From positions 992,001 through 1,056,000 of the forward strand of contig BTPP01000006.1 of the NCBI GenBank assembly GCA_037102815.1: a DNA stretch of 64,000 bases, written 5' to 3'. The notes under the pieces were generated by a model. It saw only the letters and a program-made list of their open reading frames with translations, did no database searches and had not been told where the DNA came from. Origin of the DNA: Neurospora intermedia (lineage: Eukaryota > Ascomycota > Sordariomycetes > Sordariales > Sordariaceae). Each line of letters begins with the position of its first letter. The first letter of the stretch is position 1. Below are positions 12,235 through 22,668 of this stretch, piece by piece. Made by a program: the position numbers and the translations under genes.

Positions 12235-12256
12235 CAACAACAGCAACAGCAACAGC
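12235..12256 (+). repeat. CAACAG-rich microsatellite in phospholipase D 5' leader
   Basis: Tandem CAACAG/CAACAA units about 60-75 bases before the phospholipase D start codon, so probably within its 5' UTR. Confidence 0.7.
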
Positions 12257-12311
12257 ATACTTCACCAATCCCCCGGTAGGCTGACCAACCGTCAACCGCC
12301 CATCTTCTGCC

Positions 12312-15300
12312 ATGGCCGACCCGACCCGATCCAGTTCGGCCAGTCTGCCTGTGCCAACACAGTCGCGCAAAGAGAGTGTTCTGCAATCAGGGACCCTCGA
12401 GGAACTACCGACAATCACCCAGGCCCAAGTGTTTGGCGTTCCGTCGCCCGGATCCGACCAGTTCGACTTCGCCACTAAGGCGAGCTCTCCCAAGACACCG
12501 AGAGCTAACGAAAGCCCGTCTGCCTCGGACTACCTGAACGGAGGCCAGCCACACAACGACGGTGTCTCCCCCGTACCCGATCAAGACCCACCCGCCTGGC
12601 TGCCGCTCCAAGATGTCAACGAAACCACTACTCGCTCCTCCGTGCCCTCGACCCTCCCGACAGCTGGCACAGGCCCTTCCGATGTGCCCTACTCCGAGCG
12701 CAGCGTACAGTTTGCCAACAACGATGTCGTTCTCGAACCCCCACCCGTCATACACCACGAGCGCCATGCCTCATGGGACACCAAAGATACCATGAACAGG
12801 ATTCGAGGGTCCAGCTTCATGACCAAGTTGAAGGAGCTCGCCGGCCCCAGCACCTCGCAGACCTTCAAGTCTCCAAGTTACCCTCCCGAGATTAACTCTA
12901 CAGCTAGCTCCCCAACCGTGTCACGCCATCGTCAAGCCCGGTCAGTCGACGACCGTAGCGACGAAGACGCCGACGCAGAGGAGACTGCCGATGAGAGGGT
13001 GGGGGAGCCACAGATTCGACAAAAGAAAAAGAGACGGATTCGACGACCAAAGTTCGAATCGTTCTCGACCCCCAACACGCCTCGAATCGAGCAAGAGCCG
13101 ACTACACCCGGTGGACATGCCCGCTTCGGCTTTATCCGCCGTTCCACCTTCTCAGATATTGGAGACCGTGGAGGCCTTTCCGAGGGTGAAGGTAGGGATC
13201 ATATTGCCAGACAGCGCATCAACAGAAGGACGAATCTGTGGATGTCGAATCGGCCGGATGGTGAGGGCGACGAACTCGAATCTCCCAGTAGGATCGGTCA
13301 GCATCTTCGGCGCTTCTCCAACCTCGGCGGCGGGGTTTCTGACGGTGATGCCACTCCGAGGAGACCCTTTTTCGGCACGGACAGGGCTGCAACTTTTGGT
13401 GCTCAGAAATGGCGTCAAGTCAAGAGCACATTGCGGCTGTTGCGACAGAAGAGGGACGACCAATATGACTATTTCAAATCTGCCGAACTCATGGCCGAGC
13501 TTACCGCAGTTACACCGGCTGTCTTGATGTTTGCCAGCATGATCCAGCGCGACGAACATGGAAACAAAAGAATACCCGTCCTTCTCGAACAGCTAAGACT
13601 CCGAATCAAGGACAGTGCGCCTCTTCCCGGCAAGGATAGCGAGAGACATGTGCTCTTTACCATTGAGCTTGAGTACGGCAGCGGTCCCAGCCAGATGAAG
13701 TGGACGGTCAAACGACACATAAAAGAGATCATGAACCTCCACTTCAAATATAAGATCAACCCCCCTAAAGACAAGCTATTGATACATCGGCCAGAGGGCG
13801 GCGTTCGGCCCAAACAGCCAAATTTCCCCATCTCGGCTTTCCCTTATTTGCGCGCAGTAAGAGGCTTGGAGGACGACGAGGAACAAGAACCACTTGACCC
13901 CCCTCGTATAGTCGAAGATCCCGCCGGCGAGGCCACTGCCGGAGAAACAGCTGTTGAGGGCACTGATGTTGACGAAAATGGCAGGCCGCAGGTGCGGAAA
14001 AAGAAGTCTCGCATGGGTGCTTTTGGTGGGCGCCGCAAGAACTCGGCCATAGGCTCAAAGGGTGATCTGAATCAAATAGCTCTTGACGCCGCCGCCAAGA
14101 AGAAAAAGTATATCGAACAGCAGCAGAGAATCCTGGAAAAGTATCTGCAAGAGATGGTTCGTTGGCTCATGTTCCGGGCAGACAGTAACCGACTTTGTCG
14201 ATTCTTGGAGCTTTCTGCTCTTGGAGTTCGCCTTGCTGCCGAGGGAAGTTATCACGGCAAGGAATGTTACCTCCACATCCAATCCTCCAAAGGGCTCGAT
14301 TTCCGGCGGGTCCTGACACCGGGCAAGGTTATTGCTAGGCACAGCAAGAAGTGGTTCCTTGTTCGTCAGAGTTATATCGTCTGTGTCGAATCGCCGGAAA
14401 ACATGAACATCTACGACGTTTATCTGGTTGACCCCAAATTCAACATTGTTTCTAAGAAGGACAAAAACAAGCACCTCACAGCAAACGGCAACGAAAATGA
14501 GGAAGACCTCGAGAATTTCGACCCGACCACGACCAAAAAGTCCAAGTCCTCCAACCACCATACACTCAAGATCGTGTCATCCGAAAGGAAGATCAAGCTC
14601 TTCTCCTCCAGTCAGCATCTGATACAGCAGTTCGAGGAATCCATTTTGGAGATGCTCAAAACTACACCATGGCATCAGCGGAATCGCTTTGGAAGCTATG
14701 CGCCTGTTCGAACTGGCGTGTTCGCCCAATGGCTGGTCGACGGTCGGGACTACATGTGGAACGTCTCAAGAGCCATCAGTATGGCCAAAGACGTCATCTA
14801 CATTCACGACTGGTGGCTGAGCCCAGAATTGTACATGAGGCGGCCCGCTTGTATCAGTCAGAAATGGCGTCTGGATCGTCTACTCCAGAGAAAGGCACAG
14901 GAAGGTGTCAAGATTTTTGTCATTGTCTATCGAAATGTTGAAGCCGCAGTTCCTATTGACTCGGAGTACACCAAGTTTTCCCTGCTGAACCTCCATCCTA
15001 ACATTTTTGTTCAAAGATCACCTAACCAGTTCAAGAAGAACCAGTTCTTTTTCGCTCACCATGAAAAGCTGGTTATTGTCGACCACGACATTGCATTTGT
15101 GGGCGGCATCGATCTGTGTTTCGGCCGATGGGACACGCCGCAGCATCCAGTGACCGATGACAAACCCACTGGATTCGAGCCTGATTCGTACAATCTACCC
15201 AAGGATGCAGAGCATTGTCAAATGTTCCCAGGAAAGGATTACTCAAATCCTCGTGTCCAGGACTTTGTCAGGCTCCATGAGCCATATGAGGAGATGTATG

Positions 15301-17960
15301 ACCGGTCCAAGGTTCCCAGAATGCCGTGGCATGATATCGCCATGCAGGTTGTTGGCCAGCCAGCCAGAGATCTTACCCGCCACTTCGTTCAGAGATGGAA
15401 TTATGTGAGACGTGGCCGGAAGCCAACGAGGCCTACACCATTCTTGCTGCCACCTCCTGACTGCAGCAGAGAGGAACTCGAGGCCGCAGGCCTGAATGGA
15501 ACTTGCGAGGTACAAATGCTCCGTTCAGCATCCACGTGGTCGATCGGTATCGATGAGACCGAACACAGTATCCAGTCGGCATATGTCAAGATGATCGAAG
15601 AGTCTGATCACTTTGTCTACATGGAGAACCAGTTCTTCGTGACCAGCACAGAAACACTGAACGTGAAAATCGTCAATCATATCGGCGATGCTCTGGTTGA
15701 GCGCGCTATCCGTGCGCACGAAAAGGGCGAGGACTGGCGCGCAGTCATTATTATTCCTCTAATGCCAGGTTTCCAAAACGAGGTCAATGACCAGGACGGA
15801 ACCAGTGTTCGCTTGATTCTCCAATGTCAGTATCGGAGTATCTGCCGCGGAGAACACTCCATCTTTGGCCGTCTTAGGGCTGCCGGCATCAACCCGGAGG
15901 ACTACATCCAGTTCTTCAGTCTGCGTCAATGGGGTAAACTCAAGAATAACTCTCTGACGACCGAACAACTCTATATCCACGCCAAGTGTATCATTGTCGA
16001 TGACCGTATTGCCTTGATCGGATCAGCCAACATCAATGAGCGGTCTATGCTTGGCAATCGTGATTCGGAATGCGCGGCCGTTGTTCGTGACACTGACATG
16101 ATCTGGTCTACCATGGGTGGGAAGCCTTACCAGGTTGGTCGTTTTGCTCACACCCTGCGTCTCCGACTGATGAGGGAACACTTGGGCTTGGATGTCGATG
16201 AGATCCAAGAGGAAGAACGTCAAGCAGAGCTTGACGAGGCCGAGGCAAGAGCTGAGATGGAACAACGCACGGAACACCACATGGAGCACCCGAACTTGGA
16301 ACATCGCGACTTCACTGACGACTCGGAAGATTCCATGGTCCCAGAAAGCTCGTCCCGGAGACGGAGGTCATCTCATATGTCGTCTCATATTCTACCTAGC
16401 ACGCCGCCGCCGCCGCAACTCCCTCGTCATAGAGCGCATAGTTTCAATCATGACGTTGAAATGCAGGAACTCCCAAGGCCAGACTCTAAGGGCAAATCCG
16501 TTGCCGGCAGAGAAGACCAGGAGCATGTGCATGCCGGTGAAAGGCATAGGAGGGATGTGGAAGGATTGGGTCCTGATCATTGGAAGCTTGCTCAAATGCA
16601 AGGTATTGATGAGGGCAGAGACTCTGTCGTGGTGAATGGCCGTGAAGTGCTGGTTCACGACATCTCTGCGGAGGGCAAGGGTACGCTGGACAGCCCGCAT
16701 GAGTCTCATGAGCTTCGCACCCGGCCTCATGATGCTGCGTCTCTTTCTGAAAGCATCGGCAATGAGCACATGCCGCCAATGCCACCGTTTAACAGACGGA
16801 CTACGGAGCAGCTTGGTCTTCCCAGAGCCAATCAGTTGCCTGTCCTGCCTGTTGTTGACGATACTGATATTGGTGGGCCGCCTGTTCAGATTACTGCAAA
16901 CGGGACACTGTCTCACAGCCAGATCGCCATGAACATTGAGCTGGCCAACATTGACAAAGACTGCATGCGTGATCCTCTTAATCCAAGTTTCTATGAGGAT
17001 GTTTGGTCTCGTGTTGCTGAGAACAACACCAAGATCTACCGCCGCGTCTTCCATGTCATGCCCGATTCTGCAGTAACGAACTGGGCCGAGTACAAGGAGT
17101 TCAAGGCCAACGAGCGGGAGTTCAAGAAGCAGTTTGAAGGTGGCAAGGCAAGCGAGGAAGTCAATGAGAAGAACAGAGTGACGGCTGAGCATGCGCAAAC
17201 CAGTGCTGGAGCCGGTATCAGCGCACCGGGCCCAGCTCAACTCACCAAGAGCTTGACGGAGAAGCTGGTCACTCCTGTCTCCAAGCTCAGTGGCGGTGAT
17301 GACAAGGGAGCTCGGGAACGCACAGGCTCAACTACTACGTTGGATGAGAAGGGGGCCACGAAGGACCACACGCGCAAGGCTCAGACCTTCCCACTCGATG
17401 CTGAGAAGGGTGCGATGTTGACGGCGGCGCAGAACCCTGGCGAACGCCCACCCACAGCAACACCCAAAGACAGCGCTGATTCGAACCACGACGATACCAG
17501 GACGTCTGGAGACTTCCTGAGCGCCAGCATCACCAACAACAAGGAGCGACACGCCACCTTCTCCAACAACCAAGATCCTAACCCTCCCCCAACCTCAGCC
17601 AGCGGCGGCTCCACCACCACCATGGCCGACAACAGCAACACAACCCCCAACATCGCCAACGGCAACGGCGCCGCAGTATCCTCCGACAACACAGCAACCG
17701 TATCCGCCACGGGCACTAATGGTGCTAGTGTCAAACCAGCCGCATCCACCAGGCAGCAGCGTCGTAGGGCGAACACTGGCCGTAGTAAACGCGGGTATAA
17801 TCCATTTGACGCTCAGACTCTAAACCCGGCAGAGGCCGAGGAGACGCTCAGATTGACCCAGGGAACGCTGGTCCAGTTTCCGTATGACTGGCTGGTCACG
17901 GAGGAGAACAACGGGAATTGGTTGTTCCAGGTTGATCAAGTGGCGCCGTTGCAGATTTAG
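12312..17960 (+). CDS. pld1: Phospholipase D, PX/PH type (PLD1/Spo14 family)
   Basis: Hydrolyses phosphatidylcholine to phosphatidic acid and choline at membranes, acting in secretion and membrane signalling. A single uninterrupted 1882-residue frame. The N-terminal 370 residues are Ser/Pro/Arg-rich and low complexity. A PX-like region lies near residues 430-510 (WTVKRHIKEIMNLHFKYKI), and a PH-like segment follows at about 610-790. The two catalytic HKD motifs are intact: HHEKLVIVDHD near residue 915 and HAKCIIVDDRIALIGSANIN near 1220, each with the His-x-Lys-x4-Asp pattern. A long variable tail of about 600 residues ends in a conserved-looking block (GYNPFDAQTLNPAEAEETLR). It is larger than yeast Spo14, mostly through the tails. 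The ATG at 12312 has a good context (GCCATGG) and is the first in frame. Divergent from gamma-tubulin and convergent with rtf1. Confidence 0.95.
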   Translation: MADPTRSSSASLPVPTQSRKESVLQSGTLEELPTITQAQVFGVPSPGSDQFDFATKASSPKTPRANESPSASDYLNGGQPHNDGVSPVPDQDPPAWLPLQDVNETTTRSSVPSTLPTAGTGPSDVPYSERSVQFANNDVVLEPPPVIHHERHASWDTKDTMNRIRGSSFMTKLKELAGPSTSQTFKSPSYPPEINSTASSPTVSRHRQARSVDDRSDEDADAEETADERVGEPQIRQKKKRRIRRPKFESFSTPNTPRIEQEPTTPGGHARFGFIRRSTFSDIGDRGGLSEGEGRDHIARQRINRRTNLWMSNRPDGEGDELESPSRIGQHLRRFSNLGGGVSDGDATPRRPFFGTDRAATFGAQKWRQVKSTLRLLRQKRDDQYDYFKSAELMAELTAVTPAVLMFASMIQRDEHGNKRIPVLLEQLRLRIKDSAPLPGKDSERHVLFTIELEYGSGPSQMKWTVKRHIKEIMNLHFKYKINPPKDKLLIHRPEGGVRPKQPNFPISAFPYLRAVRGLEDDEEQEPLDPPRIVEDPAGEATAGETAVEGTDVDENGRPQVRKKKSRMGAFGGRRKNSAIGSKGDLNQIALDAAAKKKKYIEQQQRILEKYLQEMVRWLMFRADSNRLCRFLELSALGVRLAAEGSYHGKECYLHIQSSKGLDFRRVLTPGKVIARHSKKWFLVRQSYIVCVESPENMNIYDVYLVDPKFNIVSKKDKNKHLTANGNENEEDLENFDPTTTKKSKSSNHHTLKIVSSERKIKLFSSSQHLIQQFEESILEMLKTTPWHQRNRFGSYAPVRTGVFAQWLVDGRDYMWNVSRAISMAKDVIYIHDWWLSPELYMRRPACISQKWRLDRLLQRKAQEGVKIFVIVYRNVEAAVPIDSEYTKFSLLNLHPNIFVQRSPNQFKKNQFFFAHHEKLVIVDHDIAFVGGIDLCFGRWDTPQHPVTDDKPTGFEPDSYNLPKDAEHCQMFPGKDYSNPRVQDFVRLHEPYEEMYDRSKVPRMPWHDIAMQVVGQPARDLTRHFVQRWNYVRRGRKPTRPTPFLLPPPDCSREELEAAGLNGTCEVQMLRSASTWSIGIDETEHSIQSAYVKMIEESDHFVYMENQFFVTSTETLNVKIVNHIGDALVERAIRAHEKGEDWRAVIIIPLMPGFQNEVNDQDGTSVRLILQCQYRSICRGEHSIFGRLRAAGINPEDYIQFFSLRQWGKLKNNSLTTEQLYIHAKCIIVDDRIALIGSANINERSMLGNRDSECAAVVRDTDMIWSTMGGKPYQVGRFAHTLRLRLMREHLGLDVDEIQEEERQAELDEAEARAEMEQRTEHHMEHPNLEHRDFTDDSEDSMVPESSSRRRRSSHMSSHILPSTPPPPQLPRHRAHSFNHDVEMQELPRPDSKGKSVAGREDQEHVHAGERHRRDVEGLGPDHWKLAQMQGIDEGRDSVVVNGREVLVHDISAEGKGTLDSPHESHELRTRPHDAASLSESIGNEHMPPMPPFNRRTTEQLGLPRANQLPVLPVVDDTDIGGPPVQITANGTLSHSQIAMNIELANIDKDCMRDPLNPSFYEDVWSRVAENNTKIYRRVFHVMPDSAVTNWAEYKEFKANEREFKKQFEGGKASEEVNEKNRVTAEHAQTSAGAGISAPGPAQLTKSLTEKLVTPVSKLSGGDDKGARERTGSTTTLDEKGATKDHTRKAQTFPLDAEKGAMLTAAQNPGERPPTATPKDSADSNHDDTRTSGDFLSASITNNKERHATFSNNQDPNPPPTSASGGSTTTMADNSNTTPNIANGNGAAVSSDNTATVSATGTNGASVKPAASTRQQRRRANTGRSKRGYNPFDAQTLNPAEAEETLRLTQGTLVQFPYDWLVTEENNGNWLFQVDQVAPLQI

Positions 17961-18799
17961 TAAGTTTTCTTGTCTTTTCTTTTTCTTCCTTCCGAAAACC
18001 ACTTGCATAAATGCAGTTAGGATGGGTGCTAACCACAGTGTTTCTCTAGTAACTAAATATGCTTCTCTGCTGCGTTGTTCCACGGTTGTGGGGGCTTCAC
18101 ATACCTGCGTTATCCTGTTCTACCCCCTTCGCCCACCTTTTCCCTACGGCCATATCTCTCACCCTTGCTTTACCCATCTTCGCAAACAACATGGAATCGG
18201 AGCGGTGGAAGATAAAGACTCATCATATGTAGTAACATTCAAGTATTCATGGCAAGGCGTTGTTGGGTTGGCGGGTTACATACATATCAGCATTCGGTGG
18301 CAACCTCTTGCTTTTCTTGAGTCATTCTTCCTCGTCAGCCATTTATTACTATCATCATTATCAAGCTTCCAGGACGAGCAAACGCCGGCAGTATGTAGAG
18401 GTATGTCCTTTAATCATAGCATGCAGAATACTTGGTACCTAGGCAGGTTATTTTTAGTCTATCTTTCCATTTTACCTTCTTTGTTATATATACCTAGTTA
18501 GTTATTTGTCTGATAGGACACGGACTTTTTCTTGGCTATACTTTTCTTACCTCTTTGAACCCACAGCTGGTATATACGAAGTAGGCACGCAGGTATTCTC
18601 AAAGCTTTTATTCATCATTTTGCCGTAACCAATATACCTTTAGGCTTAGGTTTACTTCAACGCTTTGTTCCCAGTCTGACCAGCCAACCTTTTGCTCACA
18701 ACCACCAAGCAAATGAAAGCCGAGCTAAGACGACCCAAAAAAGCTTATGGAACTATCTATCGACTTAGAGCCCCCAAGTAACCATCCCAGATCTTTCCA
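17961..18799. other. Convergent 3' flanks of phospholipase D and rtf1; no gene seen
   Basis: The 839-base interval between two convergent stop codons. It is T-rich on the plus strand and should hold both polyadenylation regions. Short frames on both strands look like chance. Confidence 0.6.
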
Positions 18800-20944
18800 T
18801 CAAAGCTCAATGTCAATGCCCAGATCCATGGCACCAATAATCTCATCGTCCATCAGGGGCGCCGAAATGACGGGCAAGCCGTTCTTCTTCTGTTGCAACC
18901 TGTGCTGCTCCTGCAACTTTGCAATATGCGGCAAAACTCCGTTGCTGTTCTTGGACTCGCTCTTTGACGGCGTGTCCGGCGCGGGGGTTCCCGCCTTGGA
19001 CGGACTAGGCGTGGCCTTCTCAGACGAGTCGTGCACGAACTTGGGCCTGGTAATGAGCCTGCGGCTCATGTCCTCCTGAACGGCCTCGCCACGCTCAATC
19101 TTCCTCTCGATTTGACGAGCCTTGGCGCGCTCGCGAAGCTGAGCCTTACGGACCTCTTCGGCATTGCGCCGGCGGTTCTCCATGTTTTTGAGCGCCAGCT
19201 TCTCCTGCTGGGTCAGCTCCTTCTTGCCGTCTTTCTTGGTGAGGGAGGTACGGAAGGCAAGGCGGGGCACCTCGAGTTTCTCGAGACGCTCCTGGTAACG
19301 GGCGATGGCGGCCTCGTCGTTGGCCTGGCGAGCGATGTCAAGCTGCTTCTTGAGGTATTCGCGTTGGGCACCAGAGAATCTGGCCTGCAGGGCGTTCTGA
19401 CGCTTGAGCTTGTCCGAGAGCTCCTGCTCGGTCCACGTACGCTGGACGAGGCGGTTGATGTCATCGATCTTGTCGACAAGGGTCTGTTTGTCTGGGAAGG
19501 GGACACCCTCGGCAAGACAGACTTGTTTGTAACGGTTGTACTCGGCCTGTTGGGGGTCTAATTAGAGATGATGACAAGTGAAGAGAGACCAAGCACGCAT
19601 ACCTCTGTAAACTTTCGGTCGGAACATGTGATCAAAGGCCACTCCCTGACGGCTTTACCGTGGGCAGCCTTGACATACATATCGACGACCATTTGGTGAC
19701 CCTGATGATCTTCCAAGGCATATGCCTTACCGGTGGTGAAACCTGCATTCCGAACGTTAAACGACATCTTAGCTTAACAAGGGGCTAACGGGAATGATCT
19801 TACCCTTAATGAGAGCCATACGGTAGACATCCTGGCGAGTGTCGGGATCGGGACCAATGTTCAGGCGAACAAAGCATCCTGTGAGTGCTTCATCAAAGCC
19901 GGGGTAGAAAGCCACCTCGGCAAAGCGACTGCGGCCAACACGAACACGCTCAAAGTCCCGAAGCTCGGCAGGCGGGCTTTCTCTGCTCTCTGGCGAACGA
20001 GACCTGTGCTTTTTGTTGCTCGGGCCATCCCAGTCCACGTCACTATCATCACCACGACCGGGGCTGCGTCGGTACGAAGGCGAACGCTTACGACGGTCAT
20101 TTTCCCGCTCTCGCTGCTCCTTGCGGTTGGAACGTTCCTCCCGGGCCCGCCGGAGAGAATCCATCTTGTCGTCGGCCTTGGTGCGAGCCCGTGATGTCTT
20201 GCGTGACGAATCATCGAGCTCGGCTAGGCTTGCCTTGCGCTTCTTCTCTTGGTTGACCTTCAGCTGGCGAAGCATGCGGTTCTGGCGGATACGTTCATTC
20301 TCCTCTCGACGCTCGGCCAGAATCTGTTCCCTCTCGATTTCACGCATGCTCATGATCTGCTCCTTCTCTTCGTAGTCGCGGAAGAGACCGTCGACAGGGT
20401 ACTGGTTCACCTCATCGTCAACACTACGCCTCGCCGGCGAGGCATCTGAGTCTGAGTCTGATTCGTCCATGGGGGCAGACGCTTGGGAGTCCGGGGATCC
20501 CGGCGGAGAGCTGCCGAAGAGAAGTTGTTTAGCCTTGACCATCATCTTGAGCAGCATGGTGGGCGGGGTGATTGACAGAATGAAGAGGGGATGGAGGCAA
20601 GAGGAGGAGAAGAAGGGGTTGATAAAGGCGAGCGCTAGGCTGAGGTTCGATGTGGCGCATGGGTGACATGTAGAACGGCAGCCCTAGGGCTACCTGAGAG
20701 CTGGGTGAAGGAAAAGAAAGACAAGCACTCACGCCTGGCCCTCGTCCTCCGACTCGTCATCGCTTCTAGCACGTTTCCTTCCCACTGACTTCTTGGCCGT
20801 TCCCCTGGTAGACGTATCCTTCTTCCTCGGTTCTGGTGACGGGGAGCGGGAATCGTCCCTGCTCATGTCCATGGCCTCATCTCCGCTGTCATCGGAGGCG
20901 TCACCGCCTGCGAGGGCGAGCAACTCGTCGTCGATATCTGACAT
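18800..20944 (-). CDS. rtf1: RNA polymerase-associated protein Rtf1 (Paf1 complex)
   Basis: Rtf1 is a Paf1-complex subunit that helps elongating RNA polymerase II and promotes H2B ubiquitylation and H3K4 methylation in the nucleus. Four exons on the minus strand: 20944-20733, 20510-19804, 19742-19603 and 19546-18800, total 1806 nt, 601 residues. The N-terminus is acidic and Ser-rich (SDIDDELLALAGG). A charged Arg/Glu coiled coil follows, then the Plus3 domain at about residues 250-365, where the exon 2 to 3 join reads MALIKGFTTGKAYALE. The C-terminal third is a long charged helix with KKDGKKELTQQEKLALKNME, and the end is GAMDLGIDIEL. Intron 1 was ended at CAG (20511) because only this acceptor keeps the phase; it has a GCTAAAC branch point. 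Divergent from coq7. Confidence 0.93.
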
Positions 20945-21897
20945 GGTCGCTTGTCTGTCGCGGGCCGTCGGTTCTTATAGAGCTGCTTCTGTGTGCCTGT
21001 GAACGCTAGGGTTATGCAATGGCTGCTGCGCGAAGCAGGGTTCGATGGAAAACCGTCGGGTGCAGATGGTGAACGCAATGCCGAGATACGTCGAGTGAAG
21101 GGCCGAACTGGTTCTTCCAAACTGTTGTTGGTGGATATGATCGGAACAAACAATGTTCTCCCAATTGTGGATTGACAATGCGCCAAAATCAAAAAGTCGT
21201 TATGCAATCGGGTGGTGTTGAGGCGGCGACGGGAGCGATGAATGAGTGAGGCGACAAGAAAGTCCAAAGCGGGATGAGAGACAGGATAGTTATAGAAGGG
21301 AGATGAACTCCTATTGTCCAGCAGTTATCAATAGGAATTCAATGGGGTCTGGTCTAGGCTGATGGTAAGGTAGGAAGGTACTTTATGGAACTTGGGCGGC
21401 GCGACCTGGATGGAACTCCACCCGCTTGTGCGCGACCTGACGGACAACTTCAACGTCCAGGGGCACGCAGTGCTTGGCGTGAGTTAATGGGTGGTGCCCT
21501 GGTGGGAGGGTGGTCAAGGCGCCCAAAAGTGGAAGTTCCACACCGCCCAAAGGTTAGATCAGGCCCGTTGCCGGCCCGGCAAAAGCCCAATTGAATCGAG
21601 TCCCGTCGTCCTTTTGACCCTTGGCCGACGACCAACGTCATCGCATGTGCAGGCAGCCCTGTGGAGCACTCACTCGAGCGATGGAGCTCCGAGGTCCCCA
21701 CGTCGCCGTGATTTTGTAAGTGGGCCGACTTTCGAGGTCCCGTCTTTCACTCGGCCTCGGCGCATCTCCCCCGAGCTTCCACTTACTGTACTCCGTCGCA
21801 TCAACCGCCTCCGGTCCGTGCAACATCAGATTTCACCAACTCATCCCAAGTCTTCCTCCAACACGCAAGACCGAAAAGACCACTGTCACAGCCCATT
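20945..21897. promoter_or_regulatory. Divergent promoter region of rtf1 and coq7
   Basis: About 950 bases between divergent start codons. I see no clear TATA box and no additional gene. Frames of up to 217 codons overlapping coq7 are out-of-frame shadows. Confidence 0.55.
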
Positions 21898-22668
21898 ATG
21901 CTTCGTCCAGCAACCAGGCCAGCCCTCGCGGCCACCAGACAGGTCCGGCAATGCGCCGCGCGCTTCTTCTCCTCCCCCGCCTCGCCTGATACCAGCTCCT
22001 CGCATGTCCACAGCCCCTCCACAACCCCCAAGACCAACCCAGTACCACCACCACCAAACTCCAAGTCGTCGACAAGTTCTTCCAAGGGTAAAAAACCCCT
22101 CACTGCCGAGCAGCGCGCCTTCCTCTCGTCCGCCCTCCGCGTAAACCAGGCCGGCGAGCTCGCTGCCACCCTCATCTACACGGGGCAGACCCCGCCTCTC
22201 GTAACCCGGGACCCCTCGCTGCGCCCGCTCATGAAGCACATGTACGACCAAGAGGCGGCGCATCTGCGCACCTTCAACGACCTGATCTACCGCCACCGCG
22301 TACGGCCCACGGCGCTGTACCCGCTCTGGTCCGTCATGGCCACGGGCTTGGGCTGGGGCACCGCCATGCTGGGCAAGGAGGCTGCCATGGCGTGCACCGA
22401 GGCGGTGGAGACGGAGATTGGCGGCCATTATAATGCGCAGATCCGTAAGCTGTTGGAGATGGTGAGCGAGTGGGAGGCTGAGGGGTATGAGGTTGGCGCA
22501 GAGTTCAGGCATCTGATCAACACGTTGAGGAGGATACGGGATGAGGAGCTGGAGCACCTGGACCATGCGGTTGAACATGATGCGCAGAAGGCGGAGCCGC
22601 ACTGGTTGTTGACGGGGGTGATTAGGGCGGGGTGCAGAGGTGCCATTTGGGTTAGTGAGAGGGTGTAA
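21898..22668 (+). CDS. coq7: 5-demethoxyubiquinone hydroxylase COQ7, mitochondrial
   Basis: Coq7/Clk-1 hydroxylates demethoxyubiquinone in the penultimate step of ubiquinone synthesis, on the matrix face of the inner membrane within the CoQ synthome. A single exon, 256 residues. The first 25 residues are basic and hydrophobic (RPATRPALAATRQVRQCAAR), an import sequence, followed by a Ser/Pro-rich linker to about residue 66. The diiron ligands are in place: Glu87 (NQAGELAA), Glu119 and His122 (DQEAAH), Glu171 (EAVETEIGGHY), and Glu217 with His220 (RDEELEHLDH). The two internally similar halves with paired ExxH motifs are diagnostic of the family. The linker makes it slightly longer than yeast Coq7 (272 residues including presequence, from memory, so comparable). 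It shares a promoter region with rtf1. Confidence 0.95.
   Translation: MLRPATRPALAATRQVRQCAARFFSSPASPDTSSSHVHSPSTTPKTNPVPPPPNSKSSTSSSKGKKPLTAEQRAFLSSALRVNQAGELAATLIYTGQTPPLVTRDPSLRPLMKHMYDQEAAHLRTFNDLIYRHRVRPTALYPLWSVMATGLGWGTAMLGKEAAMACTEAVETEIGGHYNAQIRKLLEMVSEWEAEGYEVGAEFRHLINTLRRIRDEELEHLDHAVEHDAQKAEPHWLLTGVIRAGCRGAIWVSERV

Larger units (their letters stand above)
10782..12311. promoter_or_regulatory. Divergent promoter region of gamma-tubulin and phospholipase D
   Basis: About 1.5 kb between two divergent start codons. The part next to the phospholipase D gene (about 11700-12300) is pyrimidine-rich on the plus strand, as expected for a Neurospora promoter and long 5' UTR. It contains a GTAACA tandem repeat and a CAACAG-rich tract. 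No further gene was recognised. Confidence 0.6.

Noticed and set aside
16392-17240. 282-codon minus-strand frame inside phospholipase D
   Set aside because: Complete antisense overlap with a certain gene and no domain; a typical shadow of a GC-biased coding strand.
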